NCBI GenBank assembly: GCA_019059635.1
Contig: JAGVRJ010000013.1
Coordinates: forward strand, 682,001-746,000
Direction of reading: 5' to 3'
DNA from: Proales similis
Lineage: Eukaryota; Rotifera; Eurotatoria; Ploima; Proalidae
DNA: 64,000 bases
The notes under the pieces are model-generated. The model saw only the letters and a program-made list of their open reading frames with translations, made no database searches and was not told the DNA's origin. A program made the position numbers and the translations under genes. Below are positions 11,989 through 23,714 of the stretch, piece by piece. Numbering within the stretch: position 1 is the stretch's first letter; each line of letters begins with the position of its first letter.

Positions 11989-12924
11989 ATGGGTTTCGGA
12001 GATCTCAAGTCACGAGCCGGACAACAAGCTCTCAACGAGTACCTCGCCACTCGCACCTACATCGAAGGCTTCGAGCCGACTCAGGCCGACAACGTTGTGT
12101 TCGAGGCCATGGGCCAGGCTCCGGCTGGAGATCTGTTCAATGCGCTTCGATTCTTCAACCACATCAACTCGTTCTCCGAAGCCGAGCGCAAGGCCTTCTC
12201 CGGTGCCCGAAAGAGCGTCGATCAGTATGGTCCAGCTGGCGCAGCCCCGGCCGCTTCGGCAGCCAAGAAAGACGACGACGATGATGTCGATCTGTTCGGA
12301 TCAGATGATGAGGAAGATGCTGAGGCGGCGCGAGTTCGCGAGGAGCGTCTTGCCATGTACGCGGCTAAAAAGTCAAAGAAGCCAGCCGTGGTGGCCAAGA
12401 GCTGCGTCAAGCTCGACATCAAGCCATGGGACGACGAAACCGACATGGAGAAGATGCAAGAGTGCGTGCGATCAATTGAGATGGACGGTCTCGTTTGGGG
12501 TCAATGTAAGTTGTCGTTTTCCGACTAATTAACGCAGATTAGCACCAGAACTATACCGCTCGGGGTATGAACCTTCTCCGAGTTGGCTTCCATGCGGTGC
12601 CAGAGCATTCAGGGATCGAGTGTTGAGGAACGCTTCAAATTGGCGTCTCCCGACTGCCTCGGTCTCTCATCTCAATTGACGTCTTATTCAATTGAGTGTC
12701 GTAACACATTTGCACAATTGAATTAATCAAAACTAACACGCGATTTCTTTTTTTTTTCTCTCTGTGTAGTCCAACTGGTGCCAGTCGCCTTCGGCGTCAA
12801 GAAGCTCAGCGCTAGCTGTGTGATCGAAGACGACAAAGTGAGCGTTGATATTCTAGAGGAGAAGATCACTGCTTTCGAAGACTTCGTTCAGTCAGTCGAC
12901 GTCGCCTCGTTCAACAAGCTCTAG
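11989..12924 (+). CDS. EEF1B2: Translation elongation factor eEF1B (beta/alpha-type GEF)
   Basis: Guanine nucleotide exchange factor that recharges eEF1A with GTP during translation elongation in the cytoplasm. Two exons, 11989..12505 and 12770..12924, give 223 aa, the usual size. The N-terminal part is a GST-C-like helical domain ([20 protein letters not shown], then [12 protein letters not shown]). An acidic linker follows with the conserved [13 protein letters not shown] casein-kinase site. The C-terminal GEF domain begins near [16 protein letters not shown] and ends [10 protein letters not shown]. The 264-nt intron is long for this window and falls inside the GEF domain at WGQ/F. AATAAA lies at 12974-12979. 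The first ATG is in a fair context and gives the family's normal start. Confidence 0.97.
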
Positions 12925-13867
12925 AAACAAGAAGCACTATTTTTTTATTTCAAAAGGTTTTAGTTGATGACACAATAAAAGAGGCTCTATTTTGTTAGAG
13001 ATTAGACGATTCCAGCTCTTGTTGTTGTTTTATTCTGTGCGTTTGAGCCTTTTTTTTTTGCTTCAAAAAACACCGTATCTTGTCGGCGTGTGTTTATTAC
13101 ATGAGCGTTAAGTATCCGTGTCGGTTTAAATGACAAAGAGTGTAGTGACTGTATGCTTCACCTGAAAACTCTCGTTAAGATATCATAATTTCAATGTTTT
13201 CTTCTTTCTAACAATGAGAGCCATAAACAGACATTTGAACACTTTTATGGTTCTTGCGGGCACGTACTGAGAGCGTGACGACCTCATATATGCATGGCAG
13301 CAGTTCGTCACTTGAGCTTGTCAGGCACTCTTGTGATGATGGCTCAAAAGCGAGAGCGGGGATCAGCCAGTTTCTAACGAGTGCGTTTTTCCTATTCTAA
13401 CACACACACACACAAAAGCAGCTCAAGCTCAACTGCCTCAAGCAAAACAAGAATTGCACTTGCAAATTTCATTCCTTAATTCTTGACTCTTTTATTTACG
13501 AGTTTTGGTAGTGGTAGGCTCATTTGACTGCTATTTGACGTCCATTAACACGACGACCTTATTTTTTGGCTCTGGCCTGCGCGCGCGTGTGTGTTTGTTC
13601 CCTTTTGTGTATGTGAGAGAGAGAGAGAGCGGTGTTTGATCGGCCTTGAATAGTTGTGGACGTGGACCGAGGCGTGGCAAACAAGTGCGAGGGATTAAGG
13701 CGTTTTTTATTTAGTACCTGAAATTGCTTGCATTTTGTGTTCATCAAACAACACGAACGTGTCCGATTACAAATGAGAATAAATGATGACGAGTGTGAGG
13801 AGAAAAAAAGCGCGCGGACAAGCGAGCGACCAGAAGACGCAGTGAAAAAGAAAACGAGCATCGCCAA
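12925..13867. other. Intergenic region with CA and GA repeats
   Basis: Gene-free. It contains the eEF1B poly(A) signal, a CA run at 13401-13414 and a GA run at 13615-13629. TTTATT near 13707-13712 may be the minus-strand poly(A) signal of the next gene. Confidence 0.45.
13401..13414. repeat. CA microsatellite
   Basis: Seven CA units downstream of eEF1B. A GA run follows at 13615-13629. Confidence 0.8.
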
Positions 13868-14548
13868 TTAAATCGGGGCACCGAATCGTTCTACGTAGAG
13901 CTTGTACGGACGAAGAAATAGGCTGAGGAGAATGCCGATAAGAACGCCGAATAGAAACATGAGAAGCAGTGTGGTGTAGAATAGGAGCTTCCGGCAGCGA
14001 AGCTCTCGGTATGACCGTATGTGAAGATGGCCGGTGTCGGTTGGCAGCGATGAAAGAGTGATCTGATTCGACGCAGACGTCGACAATCTCTGACTATCGG
14101 CGGCCAGTGTCAGCGTTGTTTGCTTGGAGTAGATGCTCTCCGAATTGTATGATTGAGCGGCTTGTTTCTGTTGGCCAAACAGACCTTCAATGGCCGGCGG
14201 TGGAGGCGGTGGCAGTCCACTGGAGAGTGATGTAATGGACTCGAGGGTGTCGGAATTGGTCAACAAAGCGTCGGCCAAATCGCCATTCTGCGACGAAATC
14301 TGCTGAGAGGTCGGGTCATGCACGGACGAGTAGAACAGAGCTGACTCGTCGAATGAAATGCATTTTACATTTATTTCTTCTACAATCGTTTTAACGTGCC
14401 CTTGAGGTATGACTATTAAAGCCTCTTTGAGCATGGGCTTCAAATCGGCCAATTCGGCTATTTGGTCCGTATTAGAGCAATGCGATGCGGAAGAGGAGGA
14501 CGGCGGACGAGTTTGCATTTTGCAAGACCAGTGCCTATCGCGAGCCAT
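13868..14548 (-). CDS. Unrecognised single-pass membrane protein
   Basis: A single open frame of 226 aa that I do not recognise. A short Ser-rich start is followed by a segment that looks folded (residues about 30-75, LKPMLKEALIVIPQGHVK). Then comes a low-complexity middle with a run of six prolines (PPPPPP, about residue 118). Near the C-terminus lies one strong membrane helix (FYTTLLLMFLFGVLIGIL), followed by a tail of roughly 18 residues. No N-terminal signal peptide is visible, so a tail-anchored or type II topology is most likely. The start could be the first ATG or the ATG ten codons later. An upstream exon cannot be excluded. It lies between eEF1B and ABCA with more than 500 bp on each side. 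Confidence is for the gene, not a function. Confidence 0.55.
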   Translation of the reverse strand: MARDRHWSCKMQTRPPSSSSASHCSNTDQIAELADLKPMLKEALIVIPQGHVKTIVEEINVKCISFDESALFYSSVHDPTSQQISSQNGDLADALLTNSDTLESITSLSSGLPPPPPPAIEGLFGQQKQAAQSYNSESIYSKQTTLTLAADSQRLSTSASNQITLSSLPTDTGHLHIRSYRELRCRKLLFYTTLLLMFLFGVLIGILLSLFLRPYKLYVERFGAPI

Positions 14549-15390
14549 GGGAAATCAGAGTCAAAGCGGGCAAGATTATTGAGCGCGCAGCAACCAACTG
14601 GCCCGGCCATGATCGGCTAGTGATCGTAATCATGGCCTTCCGCGTTGCGTGCCAACTAGTCATGGATACATAGCCACGGGGAGTTGAGAAATCGCTCTGT
14701 CACTGCAATAGGCAGTTTCACATTTTGCAGATGCATGCCCTGCCGGCATAATTTGAAATTCACATGATTGTTACATAATCAGTTGGCTTGGCGTTCATTT
14801 ATTTATGCGCTGCATTGACTTGCAGTGCCAAAAAAAACTCGAACCACCTCCAACCGAGCCGCACAAAGGGTAGCCGAAATTGTAGCTAAATTTCAAGTGG
14901 CGACAATTACCTAACCATAGTTAAAAAAAAAAAAGGTCAAATGATTATTATGGTCGATGATCAATTCCCTTTTTTCGTTTCGCCGCCATTTTTTCATTTT
15001 AAATTTTCATTTAACATCGGTGTGATAGAGATTTTATTTCTCTGTGTCTAATGTTGATTTTAAGCCTCACTATCACATGCGTCAACCACTAGTTCGTTAT
15101 GGCTAAATATTTGCTAGAGCTTGACGCATTTCAGCAAGGCAGATTTGCTCGCATGGCCAATCACAGTTCCAAAGAAAGAAAGGCCGTGAGTGCCGTCTTT
15201 TTAATAAATTCTTCACCTTTTTCTTTTGTTATTGGTTTGTCAAGGTGAAACGTGATGCAAATCGTTTCTTTGCTATTCGAAAATGATTACGAAATGATTC
15301 TTCACGGACTTTAGAAACCTCCAGCGCCAGACGCTTCTATATGAAGACGCTGACTGGCAACTACTGGTTCAATCATTTCGTGTGGAGCAC
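14549..15390. other. ABCA promoter region, with a possible 5' coding exon
   Basis: Mostly non-coding. It contains an open stretch 15099..15185 (ATG, 29 codons, then a strong GTGAGT donor) and an in-frame open stretch 15325..15390 preceded by an AG acceptor. Joined, they would add 51 residues to the ABCA N-terminus (see findings). The rest (14549-15098) shows AT-rich sequence without a gene. Confidence 0.4.
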
Positions 15391-18300
15391 ATGAAGATCG
15401 TTGAGCTTTTCGAGCAGCTCTTGCTGCTCTTGTGGAAGAATTATACGTTGCGAAAGCGGCGAAAGGTAAATTTCTTCTGGTGCATCGATTGCTCAAGTTT
15501 ACATCTTGACGTTGTTTACAGATCCGATTGCTAGTCGAAATCCTATGGCCTCTGTTTTTGTTCTTGGTTCTGCTCTGGGTTCGAACCAGAGGCTTGAGGT
15601 CGTTCGAGAAGAATTGTCACTTTGCCGAGCGGTCTCTGCCTTCGGCCGGCCTCTTGCCGTTCGTGCGATCTTACATTTGCGAACTAAACAACTCATGTTC
15701 GGATCAGCCCCGTGACACCCGATTCTCGCCCGATGCGATTCGCCTCACCCAACTGACAATCGACACGTTCAATCAGACTCAGGACCCGAGGCTTCAAAAT
15801 GCAATCTCTAAAGTACTCAATCTATTCGAAACAGTGGCTAATCAACGCGAGCAAGCACAAGCGATCAGCTCTCGTCTAACTGTTCAAGAGACAATCTCGT
15901 CTACAAGCAGCACCCTGGATCAAATTTTGGTCAACCTATCGCCAGAGTTGAAAGACAACATTCTCAATGCCAATCCGAACTTCAACTACCTTTACAGCAA
16001 TCTCTCGCAAACGTACACGGAGCCAAGTAGACTAGCCTTCTCTCTGGCTGTCACATCTCAGTTTCTGGACTTTTTGTACGGACCCGATTTAGATGTAAGT
16101 AGAGTCTGGCCCAGTCTTAAGAGAGCGTTCATCATGGCGGCAACGTAAATTTTGCGCTTATTCTTTACTTCATGGTCGATCGCTTTTTTACTTGGCCGAC
16201 CCATAATTAGGATGATGAGGGCGATGACTAATATCGCCGCATCTATTCTTAAATCAAAATAATTTTCAATTTTCTTGCCATTTGCCAATTATGAAATTTT
16301 GGCCAAATTTATCGCCGAACGCCCTGAAGAATGCGAATCGACGCCGAGATCTAATTGGGTTTTTCAATTCTAAAGCAAATGAACACTCTGCGTCCGGTGA
16401 ACGATGTCGCAAACGTGAGCTGGATACGGAGTCAAACATGCGACGGAAATGTAAACTATCTGCTCAGAGACAATCAACAGCGCCTGTCAGAGACAGTGGC
16501 CCTGTCTGAAAGCATTTGCGGCCTGGACAACGCAACTCTAGTCGATTTATTTTCGACCATAAGTCGAGAGGTTAACTTTACACTTGTTCGGCAAAGAGTG
16601 AACAGCAACTCGTCTATGGGCTCATTGGAGTTTGTAAGCACTCTCGTCTCCTCGTTTGAGGCGATTGAAACACTCACCGAGGTAAATTGACGGCAGTTGT
16701 CCGTTTCACTAGCTCAATAACACACATTTTTGATTTCCCCAAGTTTTTGGATCCTCTATTGACACAGGAAAACGTAGACTTGATCAACCGCATCCTCAAG
16801 GCACTCAGAAACGATGGTTTTTCAACGTAAGACGATTTTCATACTCAGCAAGTAATGTCATCAGACGAATTGATTTTTGTGTGAAAAGCACGATCTGTGG
16901 AAGCTCTAAATTGAACTTGTTTACAATATTCGATAACGTCGAAGTTCGAGTGGTGAGCATGCCTCGTGCATGGGACTTTGAAACCGCGTCGCTAAGTCGG
17001 GTGCTTGGCGATCTTGTCGAAAATGGCACGCAGCAACTAAGAGGCATATTGCCTACCAACATCGGTCCATCTCGCTGGAGGTCCCGTGCAAAGCGCAACA
17101 CTCGTGCGCCAACTCAAGAGCAAATTCAGCTGCGACGAATCACCCGGCTTCTGACCTCATTGAACAATTACAGCAAACTAAGCGCATCTGAATGTCCAAT
17201 TGAAGTGCCAATTCAGCCGAGCGGATTTGACTTTGACTTGAAGACCAAAACTGACTCTTGCTTTTGTCAGAACATATTCTACATTTTAGGCCGCATGTCA
17301 CGTGACACTCGAATCCTATTTGAGCAGCTGAGGCCTCTGTTCCTTGGCAAGATTCTCTTCACACCCGACACGTCCGCATACGCGAGCCTCATACAGCGAA
17401 TGAATTTTACTTTTAGCAATTTTCAGTCGCTTTCGAACGGCTTGAGGTTCACAGCCGAACAACTAGAGTCTGCTCTGAATCGATTGAACTTGACCAGTGA
17501 CCAGCAAGTGGCGGCGTTTGAGGCAAACATTGAGCAGTTCGTACAGACTGTGTTCAACGTGAGCCTGGAGGCCAACAACATTGACATTGAGCTCCTTGTA
17601 GATCAGACCAGACTGAGCATTCAGATATTCTATTTCGCTAACAATCTGTTCAGCTGCATTGAGCTGGACAAGTTCGTGGGCGTTGAGAGCGAAGAGCGGC
17701 TTGTGGAGCTCGGCATGAGTTTGGTGCAGCACGACGCGTTCTGGGCTGGCATCGTGTTTCAGGGCGATTCACAGGGCGACAAACTGCCCAAAATAGTGCG
17801 CTACAAAATTCGAATGAACTCGTCGTATACGGACAACACTCGCTTTGTGCAAGACCGCTTCTACGAGTACGGGCCGCGCAATTGTATTGGCTGCAACTCC
17901 TATTTTCTATTCGGCTTCATTTACCTTCAAGACATGCTGGAGCGAGCGATAATCGAGCTTCAATCAAACAAATACCTGCCGCTCGGCATGACGGCCCAAA
18001 TGACACCGTACCCGTGCTACATCAAAGACAAGTTCGTGATCGCAATCGCGCGCAGCATGCCTCTGTTTATGGTGCTCGCTTGGATATACACCGTGTCAAT
18101 GATCGTCAAGGACATTGTCTACGAGAAGGAGAAACGCTTGAAAGAGTTCATGCGAGTAATGGGCCTGAGCAATGGCATTCACTGGCTCGCCTGGTTCATC
18201 AACTCGTTTGTGGTCATGTACTTTGTGACAATCATTTTGACGCTCTTGCTCGTGTTCGGCAAGATAACCATGTACAGCGACATCAGCGTGCTGTTCGTGT

Positions 18301-21300
18301 TCTTCGCCTGCTTCACAGTGGCCACCATCACCCAATGCTTTCTCATCAGCGTCTTCTTCAATCGGGCCAATCTTGCCGCGGTGGTCGCCGGAATCGTCTA
18401 CTTTATCCTTTACTTGCCCTACACAATCATGGTGAACTATTCTGAAGAGCTGCAGCTCTGGCAAAAGTTCATCGCCTCTCTCTCTTCGACTGTGGCGTTC
18501 AGCTACGGCTGTGAGCTCCTCTCCATATTCGAGCTTCAAACCAAAGGCTTTCAGTGGAGCAACTTTTTCAAGAGCCCCTACGCGGCCAAGAACTCGTTCA
18601 GTCTGTTTCAGATCTGCATCATACTCTTGTTCGACGCCGTCGTTTACATGATACTCACCTGGTATATCGAGGCCGTCTTTCCCGGTGAGTTTGGCATCTC
18701 GCGTCCCTGGTACTTTCCGCTTCAGCCGTCTTATTGGCTGGGCGAGTCGTCGGCAATCACTCGCGCCTATCGCAAGTCAAAGTTCTATCGCGCAATCGCC
18801 GCTGTTCCTAGCAAGCTGAAGCCAAGCTGGATGGACAAGCTGCTAGGAAGCAAGGCCAAGATGATCAAGGAATTTGACCAGAACTGCGACGAGGAGGATC
18901 GGGCCAAGATCGAACAGATCGAAATCGATAATAGGCCCGGAATCGAAATTGACCATCTACACAAGATCTACTCGCGTGGCAATAACCACGCGCTCAAAGG
19001 GCTAACAGTGAACTTTTACGAGAACGAGATCACCGCATTCCTGGGACACAACGGCGCAGGCAAGAGCACCACAATGCACCTGTTGACCGGCCTGTATCAA
19101 CCGACGGCTGGCACGGCCAGAATAAACGGACTGGATATTCGCAATCGAATGGACAAGATTCGCAAATCGCTTGGCTTTGTTCCTCAGCACAATGTGCTCT
19201 TTCCCAGTCTGACTGTCAAAGAGCACCTCTGGTTCTACGCGCGTCTCAAAGGTCTCAAGCGAGCGGACACCAAACTAGAGACTCGTCGCATGCTTGAAGA
19301 CACTGGCCTCTACAACAAGCGCAATGATTTCTCCCGAGACTTGTCCGGAGGAATGCAGCGCAAGCTCAGTGTAGCGATCGCATTTGTCGCCGACTCCAAG
19401 ACGGTCATTCTAGACGAGCCAAGCGCCGGAGTCGATCCCAGCGGACGTCGAAGTATCTGGGATTTGCTGTTCAAGTACCGCAAAGGCCGGACGATTGTCA
19501 TCAGCACTCATCATATGGACGAGGCCGACGTGCTGGGCGACAGGATCACGATAATCTCCAACGGACGTCTATTGGCGCACGGCAGCTCTTATTTCTTGAA
19601 GGCACAGTTCGGTCGCGGCTACTACTTGACGCTGGCCAAGAAAGCGGGCGAAAACGATGCCAACAGCGAGCATTCGGAGTTGGAGGAGAGCAGCTCATCG
19701 CAAGATTCGGGCGCAGGCTCTTTGAGTCATGACACTGCGTCAGAGAGCGGCCAGAGTGAGCTACAGCCGCATCAAGAGGAGAAGCTCATAAAAACTTCTC
19801 AAGACAAGGCGTTGTATGAATTTGTCAAGAAGAAAATGGGCGCCGACGCTTGTTCGCTGGTTGAGAATATCGGAAACGAAATGACATTTTCAATCTCAAA
19901 CAAGCCAGAGCACACGCGCAATTACGAGAATTTCTTCAAGAGTCTTGAGAAGAATCGTGAGAAGCTCGGCATAGACAGTGTGGGAATCTCGGACACGACG
20001 CTCGAGGAGATATTCATTCGTCTGGCAAAGCAGCCAGAAAAGAACTCGTTTCAAGGCGGTCGTCGCTTCTTGTGTCTCGACTGGACCAAGCTAAAGTCAA
20101 AACTGTGCTTCTGGAAGAAACCGTCCGAAGTGATCAACCTGACAGAAGAGGAGATGAAGCTTTACGGCAGTTATACACGAGAGCGTGTGAATGGACGCGG
20201 CCGGCTTTTGCTTCAGCAGTGGTACGCGCTCTTGATCAAACGGTTTCATCGCGTCAAGCGCAATGTCAAAGGTTTCTTTGCCGAAATCGTGCTGCCTGTC
20301 ATATTCGTGTGCTTGGCGTTGCTGGTTGCCACCCTGGTGCCGGACAACAAAGACAGGCCCGCGCTTGAACTTCACCCTTGGCACTACCGAGATCCCAACT
20401 ATGTGTTTGTGAGCCGAAGCTCCTCTCCCAACTACGAGCGAGTGTTCTATCGCGATCCGTTTAGAGTCGAGATCGACCCGAGCGCGCAGTCCAATATCGA
20501 GCTGGTCAATTCAGTGGTCGACACAATGATCAAGTCGCCGGGTCTAGGTGCGGCCTGTGTTGCCGGGCATCGAATAAAGGATGTCAACTGCGCTCCGTTT
20601 GAGTTTCAAGTGCATCAGAATTATAGCGAAGCGCCGCATTCCCTCATCGAGCAATGGCTGGCCACCAACTTCACGTACTCTAAACGATCTGTTGACTGCG
20701 ATTGCTCAGCAGGCTTCCCGAACTGTCCAACAGGAGCAGGAGGCGACTACGCCTACCGGCCGACGTACAAGCTGCGTTCTCCGGACACCCTGCTGGACTT
20801 GACCAGCATGAACATGAACGATTGGCTAATCAAGACCGAATTCGAGGATAAGTTTTTCCAACGACGCTACGGAGGCTTCGAGTTCATTGAGCCGCAGTTG
20901 GAACTGGCCAACACAACGAGTGGCCCCAATTCGTCGGACACGAGCTTTGACTCGGTTTATCGAAATCAAATGGTCAAGATCTGGTACAACACAAAGGGCT
21001 ACGTGTCAAGTGTGGCCTATTTGAACGCACTGAACAACGTGATATTGCGTACGATGACGGGCGACAACGATTACGCAATCGTGGCATACAACCATCCGAT
21101 GCCATTGACGCGCGAGCAGTTCCTGGACGAGATAGAGCGCCGCATTCTGATCGACCTGTTCGTGGCGATCTTCATCATATTCGCTCTGTCGTTCATACCA
21201 GCCAGCTTTCTGGTATTTCTACTCGAGGAGCGCGAGAGCAATTTCAAGCAGCTGCAGTTCGTGTCCGGCGTGAAGCCCTACATCTATTGGCTGGCCAATT

Positions 21301-23277
21301 TCACCTGGGACATTATAAACTACATCGTGCCCATAATCCTCTGCATACTCATCTTTATCGCGTTCGACGTCAAAGCCTACATATCGGACGAGAACTTTCC
21401 ATGCCTGGTCTTACTGCTGCTGCTCTACGGCTGGGCAGTGATTCCGTTGATGTATCCGCTGAGCTACGTGTTCAAAGTGCCAAGCACTGCGTTCGTGGTT
21501 AGCTCGTCGTTGAATGTGTTCATCGGAGTGGTGACCACCATGAGCACCACAGTGCTCGATCAGCTCAGTGAAGATGATCCGGAGCTCAAGGAGATAAATG
21601 ACGTTCTCCAGCCTCTTTTCATCGTCCTGTTTCCTCATTATTGCCTTGGCCGTGGCTTTTTGCAAATGAGCATCCTCTACAACACGGCGCAAGGAAAAGC
21701 CGAGTTCGGCATCTCCTCGGAGATTAACCCGTTGGCTTTCGACAATGTGGGCAAAAACCTGCTCGCACTGGCCATCCAGGGCGCCGTCTTCTACACGCTC
21801 AACATGCTGATCGAGTATCGATTCTTTGTTCGATTCAAGCCGTCGCAGAACATTGACAAACTGCGACTTCCGCCCGTCGAGTTCGAGGACTCGGATGTGG
21901 AGAAAGAGAGAAAGCGTATTTTGGACTTGTACGGCGGCTCGACTGGCTACAAATCGAACAGGTTCTGGAACCGAAGCACGCCGAGCAAGTACAACAAAGA
22001 GAGCGATCAAGACTACGTTCGCATGGTCAACTTGACAAAGATTTATCGCAAATTCAACAAATACAAGCTGCGACGACATGTGGCCGTGAACGCCCTCTCC
22101 ATAGGCATAAACAAAGGAGAGTGCTTCGGCCTGATCGGCGTGAACGGCGCAGGCAAGACGACCACGTTTAAGATGATCACGGGCGAGCTTGGCATGAGCG
22201 CTGGCGACGTGTTTGTCGCATCGGACAGCGTATCCAAGGACGTCGAGCGTGTTCATCGCAACATCGGCTACTGTCCGCAGAAAGACGCTCTAATCTCGCT
22301 GCTGACCGCTCGCGAGCATCTCGCTTTATTTGCCCGTCTACGCGGAGTGCCCGAGCGCTACATACCCAATGTGTCCAAATGGGCCCTCAGCCGAGTAGGG
22401 CTCAACGTGTTCGCCGATCGAATATCGGGCGACTTTTCCGGAGGCAACAAGCGCAAGCTCTCGACCGCCATTGCTCTGGCCGGCGATCCCAGTGTGATTT
22501 GTCTCGACGAGCCGACAAGTGGCATGGATGCGAACGCGCGCCGTCTCCTCTGGAACGATATTCTAAGTCTCATAAAAGAGAACCGGATCGTGATTCTCAC
22601 CTCGCACAGCATGGAGGAATGCGAGGCGCTCTGCACTCGACTGGTCATAATGGTCAACGGACAGTTCCGCTGTCTGGGAAGTCCTCAACATTTAAAGTCA
22701 AAATATGGCAAAGGCTACAAGCTGGCCATCAGACTCGACGACCAGGCTGATCAGGACGCGTTTCAGCAGTTCATTCGCGAGGAATTCCCTTTCGCTGTGG
22801 TACAAGACATTCACAAAAACTTGTTCGAATACAACATCAGAGCGGACAAGATTCGCCTGTCGGAAATATTCGGCCGCGTGGAGAGGCAGCGCGCTCGACT
22901 CAAGATCAAGGACTACTCGGTGAATCAGACGAATCTCGACCAGCTCTTTGTGAACTTTGCCAAAGGCCAAAAAGAGAGCGGATTTTCGCCCGACCAAGAG
23001 CAAATAAACATGGACGCAATCAGGGCCATGTCTCCAGTCGACACGCACGAGTTGCAAAATGCGGCTGAGACGAATTCAACCGACTTGAACAACAACAACA
23101 GCAACCGCAAAAGAGTGAACCCGGACGAGATTGCCGAGAGCACATACATCACAACCGACGATGTGAACATGCGAGAAGAGCCTGATGGTAAGCTGCAGCT
23201 TTGCCCACTCAAACTAGAACACAGCAATTTACCTCTCTTGTCTCCTCTTTCAAGGCACAATCAAGTACTTTCTCTGA
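15391..23277 (+). CDS. Full-length ABCA-type lipid/xenobiotic transporter
   Basis: ATP-driven transporter of the ABCA subfamily, which moves lipids or sterols across membranes; about 2452 aa. Exons: 15391..15465, 15522..16094, 16376..16681, 16744..16826, 16889..23187 and 23255..23277. The N-terminus LLLLLWKNYTLRKRRKIRLL is the ABCA start, followed by a large extracellular region with many NxS/T sites. The first nucleotide-binding domain has Walker A GHNGAGKSTT, signature LSGGMQRKLS and Walker B VILDEPSAGVD. The second has GVNGAGKTTT, FSGGNKRKLS and VICLDEPTSGMD. Membrane helices lie before each domain, and an acidic/Ser linker follows the first. All catalytic motifs look intact. Exon 5 alone is 6.3 kb without an intron, unlike most genes here. 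An upstream start at 15099 is possible. The subtype within ABCA is unresolved. Confidence 0.95.
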
Positions 23278-23714
23278 AGCGAGAAGCAGTGATTTCTGAA
23301 CCTACTCAATTTTTTGTCGCTCTTTTTTCCTCAAACTTGTTTTGTATCCGAGCTTTTTGGATTTTCATTTTCATTTCCGAGTAAAAATAAACGGCCGACT
23401 CAGATGAAATCAGGTTTTTTCTTGTTGCTTGCGTTTGCCGAGCCGATTCCTGGACTGGACAAATGTCAAGACTATTCTGCATTCGGAGCGCTCCTGTCCT
23501 TCTTTCGCCCAAGGACATAAATAAAAGAATATTTTCGCATTGTACAGAAAATTTGATTGCAGTCTAGTTATGCAACGCGAATTTGGGGCAAGTCGGCAGT
23601 TGAGAGCAAAATGAAATGTTTGCAGCTCGTTTGAGTGGAGCACGTTAGAGTTTGGGGGTCCTTGAGGCACTCAAGAGCGCTTGATCTGGGCGAATAGGGA
23701 CACAGTGAGATCGA
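23278..23714. other. Spacer between ABCA and CTCF-like gene
   Basis: No gene seen. It holds the ABCA 3' UTR and the promoter of the zinc-finger gene. AATAAA-like sequences near 23386 and 23518 may end the ABCA transcript. Confidence 0.4.

Noticed and set aside
21411-22256. 281-codon antisense open frame inside ABCA
   Set aside because: Shadow of the highly conserved ABCA coding frame; the sense strand carries intact catalytic motifs.
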